Source of the DNA: Bacteroidales bacterium
Lineage (GTDB): Bacteria > Bacteroidota > Bacteroidia > Bacteroidales > GCA-2748055
Assembly (NCBI GenBank): GCA_029210725.1
Contig: JARGFM010000018.1
Coordinates: 1 to 64,000 of the forward strand
Length of the DNA stretch: 64,000 nucleotides
Direction of reading: 5' to 3'
Positions within the stretch are counted from its first letter, which is position 1, and every line of letters starts with the position of its first letter. This document shows positions 1-10,109 of the stretch, piece by piece. The translations under genes and the position numbers were made by a program. The notes below the pieces were generated by a model. It made no database searches, was not told the DNA's origin, and saw only the letters and a program-made list of their open reading frames with translations.

Positions 1-1
1 A

Positions 2-247
2 AACCTGACTACAACGCTTTCAAAAATAAAACCTGCCATAAAAATGAGTCAAAACTACAAGGGTAATATGACTTCCAGGAATGAAGAATTTGTAAAGCTT
101 GTATCTGAGAATAACGTAAGACATGCAATTTCAACAATCAGATCAAAAAGCCCAATCTTAAAAGAAATGGAAGAAAACGGAGAGATAAAAATAGTAGGCC
201 TTTTCTATACGTTGACGAAGGGAGAACTGCTTTTTGTTGAAAATTGA
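2..247 (+). CDS. beta-carbonic anhydrase, C-terminal part (gene enters from the left edge)
   Basis: The frame is open from base 2, so the gene continues outside the window. The visible 81 residues match the C-terminal third of beta-class carbonic anhydrases (CO2 hydration, zinc enzyme): a helix starting [14 protein letters not shown], a stretch ending in the family-typical block [17 protein letters not shown], then a short strand ending GELLFVEN. The zinc-binding Cys and His residues lie upstream and cannot be checked. An internal ATG at 44 is unlikely to be a start because homology continues before it. The last 43 bases overlap tail-to-tail with the methyltransferase remnant on the other strand. 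Confidence 0.85.
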   Translation, partial: NLTTTLSKIKPAIKMSQNYKGNMTSRNEEFVKLVSENNVRHAISTIRSKSPILKEMEENGEIKIVGLFYTLTKGELLFVEN

Positions 248-813
248 AAGTGTTGTGTTGCAACAGGAATGTATCCGGCTTTTTGCATTTGTTCCACTTT
301 TTTGGGAATAGTGTCTATTCCGGGATAAGCATCCATCCAGAATTTGTCGATCTCCCCGGGTCGATCCTCTGTAAACCATGAAGCTTCCGATACCGCCACG
401 TATCCTCCGGGCTTTAAAAATTTCCGCCATTCGTTCAGGCCACGTTCAAAACCTATATTATAAATAGCCCCTTCTGAACAAATGAGGTCCATTTCTTCGG
501 GCTGAAAAGGGAGTTTTTCCATAGAAGCAATAGAAGCAATGATGCCTTCCACGCGATCCTGGAGATTGAGTTTAGCGGCATTTGAATTAAACAGGTTTAT
601 AAATGCGGGGAACAGGTCAACTCCTGTAATTGTTCCGGTTGTATGCTGTGCCAGCACCATAGTTTCTCCCCCTGTTCCACAACCAAGGTCGGCAATCCGG
701 GATTTATCAGACAGATTGTCGATGAAGCTCAATGCTTTCAGGGTTATTTCTGGACTGCCCGGTCCCTGTCTTTCTATGCTCGAATAATATTCGCAGATTA
801 ACTGGATATCAAT
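205..813 (-). pseudogene. class I SAM-dependent methyltransferase remnant, truncated at both ends
   Basis: The minus strand encodes a SAM-binding core ([18 protein letters not shown], then TGVDLFPAF) and the family block [22 protein letters not shown]. From memory this family is about 250 residues long. Here the frame extends upstream of the TTG at 732 through [17 protein letters not shown] to about 813, where it meets an in-frame TGA with no ATG, GTG or TTG before it in this N-terminal stretch. At the C-terminus the family-like sequence stops at GYIPVAT (about 250-262) and is followed by a short unrelated tail inside the carbonic anhydrase gene, so about 60 residues are missing. I read it as a decaying gene fragment. 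A rare ATT start cannot be excluded. Confidence 0.7.
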
Positions 814-841
814 CGTTCAAAAAATCGATGTTCTCGAAGCC

Positions 842-1732
842 ATGAAGAAAGGTTTCATGGAATACAGTAAGGGGAACACCGTTGTTCCGCCGGTGGGAGA
901 GTTGCTTTTTGAGGACCCTCCCGGCGATGTCCACATTAAATACGGCTACATAAAAGGCGGCGAATTTTATGTCATTAAGATAGCATCCGGGTTTTATGAT
1001 AATCCCAAAATGGGGATTCCGTCCGGACAGGGATTGATGTTATTGTTCAAGCAGAAAACAGGCCAGCCGGAGGCGGTATTGCTCGACGAAGGTTATCTGA
1101 CCGATATCCGGACCGCCGCTGCAGGGGCCCTGGCGGCCAGGTATTTTGCGCCGGGGAAACTCAAAGCAGCCGGGATTATCGGGACCGGTGTTCAGGCCAG
1201 GTTACAACTGGAGTATTTGCAAAAAAACGCTGTTTGCAGGACCGTCTGGCTTTGGGGAAGAAACAGGGAACACGCCGAAAAGATGAAGGCAGAACTGGAC
1301 CATCAGTTTGAGGTGCACCTGGCTTCCACCTGCAAGGAAGTGGCTCAGAATGCCGGGATCATTTTCACCACCACTCCTTCTGAAGTTCCCTTGCTAAAAG
1401 CCGGGGATATTGAAGCCGGAACACTGATAGTGGCCGTGGGGTCCGATACCGCGGATAAGCAGGAACTGGAAAGTGCCCTCTTGCAGAAGGCGGATCTGGT
1501 TATTGCCGACAGTCTTCCGCAAAGTAAAAACAGAGGGGAGATCTATCAGGCAGTCAAAGCGGGTTCTATTTCGGATGATAAAGTAGTGGAGCTGGGTACG
1601 GCTATCCAACACCGGGAGCTGCAGCGCAGCGACGACCGGCAGATTATTGTGGTGGACCTTACGGGTGTTGCAGTACAGGATATTATGATTGCTTCGGCGG
1701 TATATGACCAGTATTCCAAAATGAAGAAGTAG
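842..1732 (+). CDS. ornithine cyclodeaminase / mu-crystallin family protein, 5' end apparently lost
   Basis: The 296-residue product is an NAD(P)-dependent ornithine cyclodeaminase/mu-crystallin/alanine dehydrogenase-family protein. The N-terminal part holds PPVGELLF and the substrate-site block LLDEGYLTDIRTAAAGALAA. The Rossmann motif GIIGTGVQAR follows, then TTTPSEVP and VGSD. The substrate cannot be told from sequence; ornithine, proline-related and opine-type reactions all occur in the family. The first ATG is at 842, but family-like sequence continues upstream in frame ([10 protein letters not shown]) to a stop at 785 without any ATG, GTG or TTG. The true N-terminus therefore seems deleted or uses a non-standard start. 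threonine synthase follows after 3 bases, suggesting co-transcription. Confidence 0.8.
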   Translation: MKKGFMEYSKGNTVVPPVGELLFEDPPGDVHIKYGYIKGGEFYVIKIASGFYDNPKMGIPSGQGLMLLFKQKTGQPEAVLLDEGYLTDIRTAAAGALAARYFAPGKLKAAGIIGTGVQARLQLEYLQKNAVCRTVWLWGRNREHAEKMKAELDHQFEVHLASTCKEVAQNAGIIFTTTPSEVPLLKAGDIEAGTLIVAVGSDTADKQELESALLQKADLVIADSLPQSKNRGEIYQAVKAGSISDDKVVELGTAIQHRELQRSDDRQIIVVDLTGVAVQDIMIASAVYDQYSKMKK

Positions 1733-1735
1733 ACC

Positions 1736-3193
1736 ATGCTGAACTATGTAAGTATTAAGGGCGGGGGAGACCCTGTGGATCTTGAGACCGCTGTGATAAA
1801 CGGCTTTGCCTCAGATGGCGGATTGTATGTACCGGAACACCTTCCCCGTATTTCCAAATCCGAATTAGAGGATTGGAAACGGCTGGGCTATAAAGACCTG
1901 GCTTTCGAGATTCTGTCACTGTTTATGGACAGAAGCACCCTTTCGGCAGAGGAGCTAAAGGGTCTGATCGACAGAGCCTATGGAACATTTGAGGCCGGGG
2001 AGGTTATCCCGATCCGGAAATTGCCGTCACGGAAGGACACTTATGTCATGGAACTTTTTTATGGTCCCACCCTCTCCTTTAAGGATATAGGCCTGGTATT
2101 TTTAGTGAACCTATTGAATTTCTTTTTGGAAAGAAGAGGAGAAAATCTTTCTGTCATTGTTGCTACCACGGGCGATACAGGACCGGCAACAGCCAGCTTT
2201 ATTGCAGGTTTGCCCGCACTGGATGCCTGGGTACTCTATCCCAGGGGAAAGATTAGCGAGGAGCAGGAGCGCCAGATGACCACCCTGCCCCAGCTGAATG
2301 TTCATCCGGTGGGTGTTTTTAATTATCCGGAAGGTGGTGATGATCTGGACGCGGCTATCAGGAAATTGTTTGCAAACCAGGCTTTTAAAGAAAAGGTAAA
2401 GCTCGGAAGTGTGAATTCCATAAACTGGGGACGGATCATGGTGCAGATTGTACACTATGTTTATGGATATCTGCAGGTGGTCGATGCGGTCGGAGAGGAG
2501 ATTAATTTATCCGTACCTTCAGGCGGGTTTGGAAATCTGTGTGCCGGCAGCCTGGCCCGTAATATGGGCCTGCCCGTTAAAACTCTTATGGTGGCCAACA
2601 ACCGGAATGCCTGCCTGGACCGTATTTTCCGAAAAGGAATCTTTTCAAAGGAGAAGATCCATGAAACGCTTTCTTCGGCCATAGATATTCTGGTCCCTGT
2701 CAACTTCTGGAGATATTTATACTTCGCCATCGGGAAGGATCCGGAGAAAATCAGACGGTGGATGGAAAAATTTGAGGAAAAGGGAATCGTTCAGTTTGAT
2801 CTGGAAAGCTACGAGGCCTATCAAAAGGGCTTTCTTTCTGTGAGCGTGGGGGATGAGCTTACCCAAAAGACTATCAGGGAAACTTACGAGACAGAGGGGT
2901 ATTTGCTGGATCCGCACGGAGCGCTTGCATTGGCTGCGGCTGATTTACTGGCGGAGAAAGCAGGCGATCATAAACTGATCTGCCTGGCCACGGCACATCC
3001 GGCGAAATTCCCGGATGCCATTAAAAAGTCGCTTGAGGCTGGAGCTTTACCCGCGGCGGCCATTCATCCTTCCCTGGAAAGAGCGAAGAAGCTTTGTCAG
3101 AAAGGATATAGCTGTGAGCAGGAGCATCTTGAAGAAGCTTTGTTAAATGCAATGGAAAGTTACTGGGAGCAAAGCAGGGGAGCAAATACATAG
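1736..3193 (+). CDS. thrC: threonine synthase
   Basis: This PLP-dependent enzyme converts O-phosphohomoserine to threonine. The 485 residues begin with the N-terminal threonine synthase domain (FASDGGLYVPE at about 24-34). The PLP lysine is in GPTLSFKDIG (Lys116), and the phosphate-site TTGDTGPA and the glycine-rich VPSGGFGNLCAG follow. The C-terminal block DPHGALALAAA and TAHPAKFPDAI is typical of the longer bacterial/fungal-type subgroup. The length is normal. The ATG lies 3 bases after the upstream stop, and the homoserine kinase gene starts 7 bases after this stop, so substrate-producing and substrate-consuming enzymes are encoded side by side. Confidence 0.95.
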   Translation: MLNYVSIKGGGDPVDLETAVINGFASDGGLYVPEHLPRISKSELEDWKRLGYKDLAFEILSLFMDRSTLSAEELKGLIDRAYGTFEAGEVIPIRKLPSRKDTYVMELFYGPTLSFKDIGLVFLVNLLNFFLERRGENLSVIVATTGDTGPATASFIAGLPALDAWVLYPRGKISEEQERQMTTLPQLNVHPVGVFNYPEGGDDLDAAIRKLFANQAFKEKVKLGSVNSINWGRIMVQIVHYVYGYLQVVDAVGEEINLSVPSGGFGNLCAGSLARNMGLPVKTLMVANNRNACLDRIFRKGIFSKEKIHETLSSAIDILVPVNFWRYLYFAIGKDPEKIRRWMEKFEEKGIVQFDLESYEAYQKGFLSVSVGDELTQKTIRETYETEGYLLDPHGALALAAADLLAEKAGDHKLICLATAHPAKFPDAIKKSLEAGALPAAAIHPSLERAKKLCQKGYSCEQEHLEEALLNAMESYWEQSRGANT

Positions 3194-3200
3194 TCCGGGT

Positions 3201-4146
3201 ATGGCCCATTACAGCAGATTATCACGAAAAGACATTGAGGCGATCTCCGCGGATTTCGGCCTTCATTCAATCAGCTCTTTTAAGGTTTTAAGCGGAGGAT
3301 GGGAAAATACCAATTATCTGGTAGAAGCAGGAAAGGGAAGATATGTTTTGACCCTTTGCGAACAAAAAAAACCGGAGCAGGCAAGGGACCTGGTTTTTCT
3401 GCTGGAGCATCTGGAAAGGAATCATTTTGGGACCTCCAGGGTAAAGCGCAGCCTTAAAAATGAACCCCTTATCCTCCGGGGGGGGGAAAGCCATCATCAT
3501 GAAGAGTTTTGTGGAAGGAAAGATTCTGAAAGAGTTGACACCTCCTCTGATTGAACTGGCAGGAAGGGAACTGGGCAGACTTCACAAAATTGAAGCTCCT
3601 GAATATCTGCCAAGGAAGCTCAGTTATGGAAGAGAGCAGTTTGGGCAGGTGGAGAAGTACGCAGCAAATACCGGGTTCGAGAGGTGGCTCAGGCAAAAGC
3701 ATGAGTATTTTTCTCCTTACCTGAGCCCGGATTTACCCAGAGCTTTTATTCACGGCGATGTCTTTTGCGACAATGTGATTGTCAGCGAGGATGATCGCTC
3801 CGTAGCCATCCTGGATTTTGAAGAGTCGGCTTTTTATTATCGAATCTTTGATATCGGAATGATGATCATAGGGACCTGCCCGGAGGGACAAGCAGTGGAT
3901 TTTAAGAAGGCCGGGGCACTGCTGAAAGGCTACCTGCAGGAGATTTCATTGCTGGATCTGGAAGAGCAGTACCTACAGGCATTTACCGTTTATGCCGGAG
4001 CCGCCATGACTTTCTGGCGGCACAGGAATTTCAATTATTCCCGGCCCGACTCCGGCCTGGCAGATCATTATCTGGGCCTGAAAGTACTCACAGATTTTGT
4101 GGAACAGCAAGACGCCGGGGATTTTCTGAACCGGGTTCTTCCATAA
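3201..4146 (+). pseudogene. homoserine kinase (ThrB type II, APH fold), frame broken at a G9 tract
   Basis: Two overlapping frames together make one APH-fold kinase of about 315 residues, placed directly after thrC as expected for homoserine kinase (ATP-dependent phosphorylation of homoserine). The first frame, from ATG 3201, carries SFKVLSGGWENTNYLV and YVLTLCE. The second carries the catalytic loop FIHGDVFCDNV and the metal-binding LDFEES. The switch falls at nine consecutive G (3478-3486); eight G would give LILRGGKAIIMKSF in one frame. The break may be a sequencing or assembly error, a true mutation, or slippage-dependent expression. An ATG at 3147 is upstream in the same frame but lies inside thrC and adds no family sequence. 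Confidence 0.8.
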
Positions 4147-4257
4147 GTGGATGGAGCGGTGCTTTGGAAGCCGGAACCTAGCCCTGTCCATGATCTCGCC
4201 AGGATTATTCCGTGAGACCTGTCTGAAACCGGACTTTTCCCTGTCTTTTTGAAGCAG

Positions 4258-4295
4258 ATGGTATAAACAGTTTGTGACCTGGACTGTTATACCAT
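4258..4295. promoter_or_regulatory. inverted repeat upstream of katG, candidate operator
   Basis: ATGGTATAAACAGT (4258-4271) is repeated in inverse as ACTGTTATACCAT (4283-4295), giving 13 paired positions with one extra A and an 11-base spacer. It ends about 40 bases before the katG start. No T-tract follows, so a regulator-binding palindrome is more likely than a terminator. The binding protein is unknown; peroxide regulators are an obvious but unproven guess. Confidence 0.35.
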
Positions 4296-4318
4296 TATTA
4301 AGAATTAATATTCGTTAA

Positions 4319-6544
<2,226 letters not shown>

Positions 6545-6593
6545 GTCCGGACACATGGACCTGGCCCGAGCCGGGAACCGGATATGTAACTTT

Positions 6594-6624
6594 TAAGGGT
6601 GTCTCACGGGGCACCTTTTTTTTT
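6594..6624 (+). terminator. probable intrinsic terminator after katG
   Basis: A short stem pairing AAGG.TG with CACCTT (one bulged G) is followed by ten T (6615-6624). It lies 50 bases after the katG stop. The stem is modest but the T-tract is strong. Confidence 0.6.
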
Positions 6625-6746
6625 ATGGAGCATTTTGTGAATGGATGAATGATATACAAAAACAGACAGGCTGGTAAGGGATAATTTCCAAAGTAATCAT
6701 AAATTGAGCTTAGTTTTAATTCTGGCCTGGCGCGGGAAATGCAAAT

Positions 6747-6806
6747 TTTGAATTACGCGAGCGCATTCCCCGTAGCTCTGCTGCGAGGTAAGCGAGCACA
6801 TTTAAA
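6747..6806. repeat. 60-bp palindromic (REP-like) repeat, copy 1
   Basis: This 60-bp unit runs from TTTGAATTACGCG to CGAGCACATTTAAA. It matches 9961-10020 at 59 of 60 positions, and flanking bases do not match. Its centre can fold as CCCCGTAGC / GCTGCGAGG with one mismatch. It sits in the katG-CGGC gap (6545-6860), which otherwise holds only the katG terminator. No REP-associated transposase is in the window. Confidence 0.8.
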
Positions 6807-6860
6807 TGGCGATATATGATACAAGCTTCTTATAAAAAATAAACTCAGGAGATTAATCAG

Positions 6861-7298
6861 ATGAAAGTAGGAATTATAATCTGCGACAGATACAGTAACT
6901 GTGCAGGAGGGAAATGCTTTCGGGCTATGCGAAACAGAGAAGGGGCCTTTGCTGTTTACAGTAAAAGTGAAGCCTTGGAAATTGCCGGATATACCAGTTG
7001 TGGTGGCTGCCCGGGTGGAAATATTGAATATGCCCCTGAAGAAATGATTAAGATCGGGGCAGAAGCTATTCATTTTGCGACGGGTTTTGTTGTTGCTTAT
7101 CCCCCCTGTCCTTACATTTCTCATTTTAAGAATTTTATAGAAGACAAATACAAGATAAAAGTGCTTGTTGGAACTCATCCTATACCCCAAAAGTATTATA
7201 TTACCCATGGGAACCTTGAAACCTGGCAAAGTGATGAGTGGAAGGAATTAATTGCCCCGACCCTGGCAGATGAAAAGATGAGAAAAGAATATGATTAG
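6861..7298 (+). CDS. CGGC domain-containing protein
   Basis: The 145-residue cytoplasmic protein matches the CGGC-domain family, small cysteine-rich proteins thought to bind metal and without an established function. Visible cysteine clusters are CDRYSNCAGGKC near the N-terminus, the name-giving CGGCPGG at about 52-58, and YPPCPY at about 80-85. ATG 6861 is preceded by a purine-rich AGGAG. It is followed after 75 bases by a methyltransferase gene, though a functional link is not evident. Confidence 0.8.
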   Translation: MKVGIIICDRYSNCAGGKCFRAMRNREGAFAVYSKSEALEIAGYTSCGGCPGGNIEYAPEEMIKIGAEAIHFATGFVVAYPPCPYISHFKNFIEDKYKIKVLVGTHPIPQKYYITHGNLETWQSDEWKELIAPTLADEKMRKEYD

Positions 7299-7373
7299 GA
7301 AAGTAAACTCCCCGGCAGGGAATCCCGGACCAGGTAAAAAATGGGATGAGCTGTTTTTTCAGACAGAACGTGT

Positions 7374-8213
7374 ATGAATTTAGACAAAGTGCATCTGGCA
7401 GCTCAGAAACCGGAACTCTATGAAAAAGGAGACTCCGTCATCTGGACGGATGAGCATATCTCAGGAAAGTTGCTGGAACTGCATCTGAATCCGGAAGTCG
7501 ATTCAGCGAGCCGCTCACTGGAAAGCATAAACCGGACCCATGAGTTTATTCTGTCATTCTGCCATACAACTCCCTTGACCATACTTGATCTGGGCTGCGG
7601 GCCGGGTTTATATTTAGAGAGGCTGGCCGGGACAGGACATTTTTGCACCGGTATGGATTTTTCAAAGAGCTCCATAGGCTATGCCACAAACAGGGCCCGG
7701 GAAAAGGGCCTTAAGATCAATTATATAATTCAGGACTATCTGAAACTGGATTACCAGAATCAGTTTGATCTTATTATCCTTATTTATACAGACCTGGGGG
7801 TCTTGCTACCGGATGAAAGAGTTGAATTGCTGGATAGGATCTACAGAGCGCTGAAACCTGGCGGACTTTTTGTCTTTGATGTGCTGAATGAGCGTAATGC
7901 AGATCAGAAATTCCAGGAGCAGCAGACCTGGTCGTATGAATTCAGCGGTTTCTGGAAGCCAACGCCCTATTTGGAACTGGCCAGTGGTTTTCATTATCCG
8001 GGATCAAAGGTGTTCCTGAAGCAGCATACCATCGTGGATGAATCGGACCGGATACAGAACTATCGATTCTGGACGCACTATTTTAATTGGGATGATATGA
8101 TGGAAATACTCTCTTCCAGAGGCTTCCGGGAGACAGAGCATTTTGAAAACATTCTGCCTGCCAGGGATATCTGGGATGGAGAAAATGTCACTTTCTATAA
8201 AACACGAAAATAG
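7374..8213 (+). CDS. class I SAM-dependent methyltransferase
   Basis: The 279-residue protein has a Rossmann-type methyltransferase core. Motif I is ILDLGCGPGLYL (about 70-81), an acidic end of strand 2 follows in GMDFSKSSI, and a post-core block ALKPGGLFVFDVLNE is typical of family 11/25 methyltransferases. No substrate can be inferred. There is no signal peptide or membrane segment. It lies downstream of the CGGC gene on the same strand and may share its transcript. Confidence 0.85.
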   Translation: MNLDKVHLAAQKPELYEKGDSVIWTDEHISGKLLELHLNPEVDSASRSLESINRTHEFILSFCHTTPLTILDLGCGPGLYLERLAGTGHFCTGMDFSKSSIGYATNRAREKGLKINYIIQDYLKLDYQNQFDLIILIYTDLGVLLPDERVELLDRIYRALKPGGLFVFDVLNERNADQKFQEQQTWSYEFSGFWKPTPYLELASGFHYPGSKVFLKQHTIVDESDRIQNYRFWTHYFNWDDMMEILSSRGFRETEHFENILPARDIWDGENVTFYKTRK

Positions 8214-8325
8214 CACTGCCCCGCATTACCTTTTAAGAAAAAAAAGGAAATGAAGATATTTAACACAGGTGCCGCTTATTAAGGGAATATGATAAGCAAA
8301 TCTCTGATAACTAAAAATACAAAGC

Positions 8326-9108
8326 ATGAAAAAGTCATTATTAGCCCTGCTTACGCTTGTTTTTTTCAGCAATTGCCAGACAAGGACCTCTGAATGGAAA
8401 TCTCTGATTATTGACAACTCCCTGAAAGGCTGGCATATTTTCCAGGATGAGGGAACAAAGAAAGGATGGATCGTGGAGGATCAGATTCTGATATTTAACG
8501 GGATATCGGACATGGAGAGCGGGGAAGGGGATGCCAGCCTCTTGTCGGACAAAGTATATGAGAGCTTCGAGATACAGTTTGACTGGAAAATAGCGCCCGG
8601 AGGAAACAGCGGATTCATGTGGGGTGTCCAGGAGGATGATAAGTACCATTATCCTTATCAGACCGGACCGGAAATTCAAATCCTGGATCCGGCCATTTAC
8701 GATAAGCCCGGGATAGCTCTCGGCGGAGAGATAGAAGTAAATAATGCCCGGGAGGATCTGGAGGCTCATAAGCACTTTGTGGGGGCCCTGTACGATCTGT
8801 CGGCACCTTCTGTCCTGGACGCAGCCAGGCCTGCCGGCCAATGGAACTCCTACCACATAAAAATAGATTACAAAGCCAACCGGGGAGATGTGGTTTTAAA
8901 CGAGGTACTTGTAAATTCTTTCCCGCTCAGGGGCCCCGGATGGGATTCCATGGTTCAACAGAGCAAGTTCAGCAGACCGGAGGAGGCCGAATATCTCGGC
9001 GATGCACGCTGGGATGGTTTTGGCAGGTTCTCCAAAGGACATATCTGTTTTCAGGACCATCCCGGGGAGGTCTCTTTCAGAAATATCCGGATCAGAGAAC
9101 TGGATTAA
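8326..9108 (+). CDS. DUF1080 (3-keto-disaccharide hydrolase-type) lipoprotein
   Basis: The 260-residue product has a short signal peptide ending FFSNCQ, a loose Bacteroidota lipobox, so it is probably an exported lipoprotein. The rest is a DUF1080 concanavalin-like beta-sandwich. It has the family's opening LKGWHIF, then [10 protein letters not shown], the ligand-site-like TGPEIQILD, and the closing [22 protein letters not shown]. Members act on 3-keto-glycosides or bind carbohydrate, but the substrate here is unknown. Its stop overlaps the stop of the glucokinase gene by four bases, tail to tail. Confidence 0.88.
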   Translation: MKKSLLALLTLVFFSNCQTRTSEWKSLIIDNSLKGWHIFQDEGTKKGWIVEDQILIFNGISDMESGEGDASLLSDKVYESFEIQFDWKIAPGGNSGFMWGVQEDDKYHYPYQTGPEIQILDPAIYDKPGIALGGEIEVNNAREDLEAHKHFVGALYDLSAPSVLDAARPAGQWNSYHIKIDYKANRGDVVLNEVLVNSFPLRGPGWDSMVQQSKFSRPEEAEYLGDARWDGFGRFSKGHICFQDHPGEVSFRNIRIRELD

Positions 9109-9863
9109 TCTTCCAGCTTGTTGTAGTATTTGCTGACCATGGCAGCACCCACGATGCCCGCTTCATTCATCAGTTTGGCGGGGACTACTTTGGCTTTGGT
9201 TGTCAGATGGGGAAAGAATTTGTCTCCTTTTTTGCTGGCTCCTCCTCCGATGATGATCAGATCGGGCCAGACCAGTTCTTCCAAACGGAGCAGGTATTCG
9301 TTGAAACGTCCGGCCCAGGTATCCCAATCCAGTTCAAGCCTTTTACGGGCCGCATCGGTGGCATAAAGCTCGGCATCTGCTCCATGAAGAAGGATATGGC
9401 CCATCTCCAGGTTGGGGACCAGTTTCCCGTTGCTGAAAATCACGGTCCCCAGTCCGGTACCCACGGTGACCAGCAGCAGGGTTCCCATTTTTCCTTTCCC
9501 TGCCCCGAATTCGACTTCGGCCATCCCGGCAGCATCAGCATCGTTGACCACATGCACCTTGCAGCCGGTGGCCTTTGAAAAGAGTTTATTCAGGTTCTTA
9601 TCTATCCAGCTATTATCCACATTGGCGGCTGTGCGGGCCACACCCTGCTGGATGACTCCGGGAAATCCGGCTCCCACAGGTCCTTTCCAGTCAAAGTGTT
9701 TCGTAATTTTTCCCAGCACTTTGGCTACGGCTTCGGGGGTGGCAGGTTGCGGGGTAGGGATGCGATATCTTTCAGTTAACAGCACTCCTTTTTTTGTATC
9801 AACAATGGCCCCTTTGACTCCGGAACCTCCGATATCAATTCCCAGGATCTTCCTCAGTTTCAT
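9105..9863 (-). CDS. ppgK: polyphosphate glucokinase (ROK family)
   Basis: The 252-residue ROK-fold kinase phosphorylates glucose with polyphosphate (or ATP) as donor. It starts with the phosphate-binding [16 protein letters not shown], followed by [18 protein letters not shown], which resembles the polyphosphate-glucokinase subgroup. The sugar-site [12 protein letters not shown], the second phosphate loop VTVGTGLGT and the [12 protein letters not shown] adenosine motif follow. It lacks the cysteine zinc motif of ROK repressors. The ATG is only five bases from the target duplication of an IS inserted upstream, so its original promoter is now about 1.4 kb away. Confidence 0.9.
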   Translation of the reverse strand: MKLRKILGIDIGGSGVKGAIVDTKKGVLLTERYRIPTPQPATPEAVAKVLGKITKHFDWKGPVGAGFPGVIQQGVARTAANVDNSWIDKNLNKLFSKATGCKVHVVNDADAAGMAEVEFGAGKGKMGTLLLVTVGTGLGTVIFSNGKLVPNLEMGHILLHGADAELYATDAARKRLELDWDTWAGRFNEYLLRLEELVWPDLIIIGGGASKKGDKFFPHLTTKAKVVPAKLMNEAGIVGAAMVSKYYNKLED

Positions 9864-9868
9864 TTTAT

Positions 9869-9877
9869 AGATTTAAT
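9869..9877. repeat. 9-bp target-site duplication, left copy
   Basis: AGATTTAAT directly abuts the left terminal repeat of the IS and is repeated exactly at 11293-11301 beyond the right terminal repeat. Confidence 0.95.
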
Positions 9878-9960
9878 CATTAGTGTCCACTAAATATTAA
9901 AATACGTTCTTTGAAATCCTTTGTACATCGAGGTTGTAGAGCTTTTTGGGTGCGTGACGA

Positions 9961-10020
9961 TTTGAATTACGCGAGCGCATTCCCCGTAGCTCTGCTGCGG
10001 GGTAAGCGAGCACATTTAAA
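9961..10020. repeat. 60-bp palindromic (REP-like) repeat, copy 2, inside the IS
   Basis: This copy matches 6747-6806 at 59 of 60 positions. The single difference (G for A) restores a fully paired stem CCCCGTAGC / GCTGCGGGG, counting one G-U pair. It lies within the left non-coding part of the IS. Confidence 0.85.
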
Positions 10021-10040
10021 ATAAACAATTAATAGATGAT

Positions 10041-10062
10041 TCCTCGCAGCTTGCTGCGAGGA
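10041..10062. repeat. perfect hairpin upstream of the transposase gene
   Basis: TCCTCGCAGC pairs with GCTGCGAGGA around a TT centre. The stem sequence is related to the 60-bp repeat (shared GCTGCGAGG). It sits 47 bases before the transposase start and could limit read-through transcription or translation into the transposase, a known device in IS elements. Confidence 0.7.
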
Positions 10063-10109
10063 GAATCAATTGAAAATAGTGGTTTTAGCTTTGTTAAAAG
10101 CGATAAACC

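Noticed and set aside
8841-9578. 245-residue plus-strand frame across the DUF1080 and ppgK ends
   Set aside because: It bridges two convergent real genes in a non-coding frame and shows no domain.
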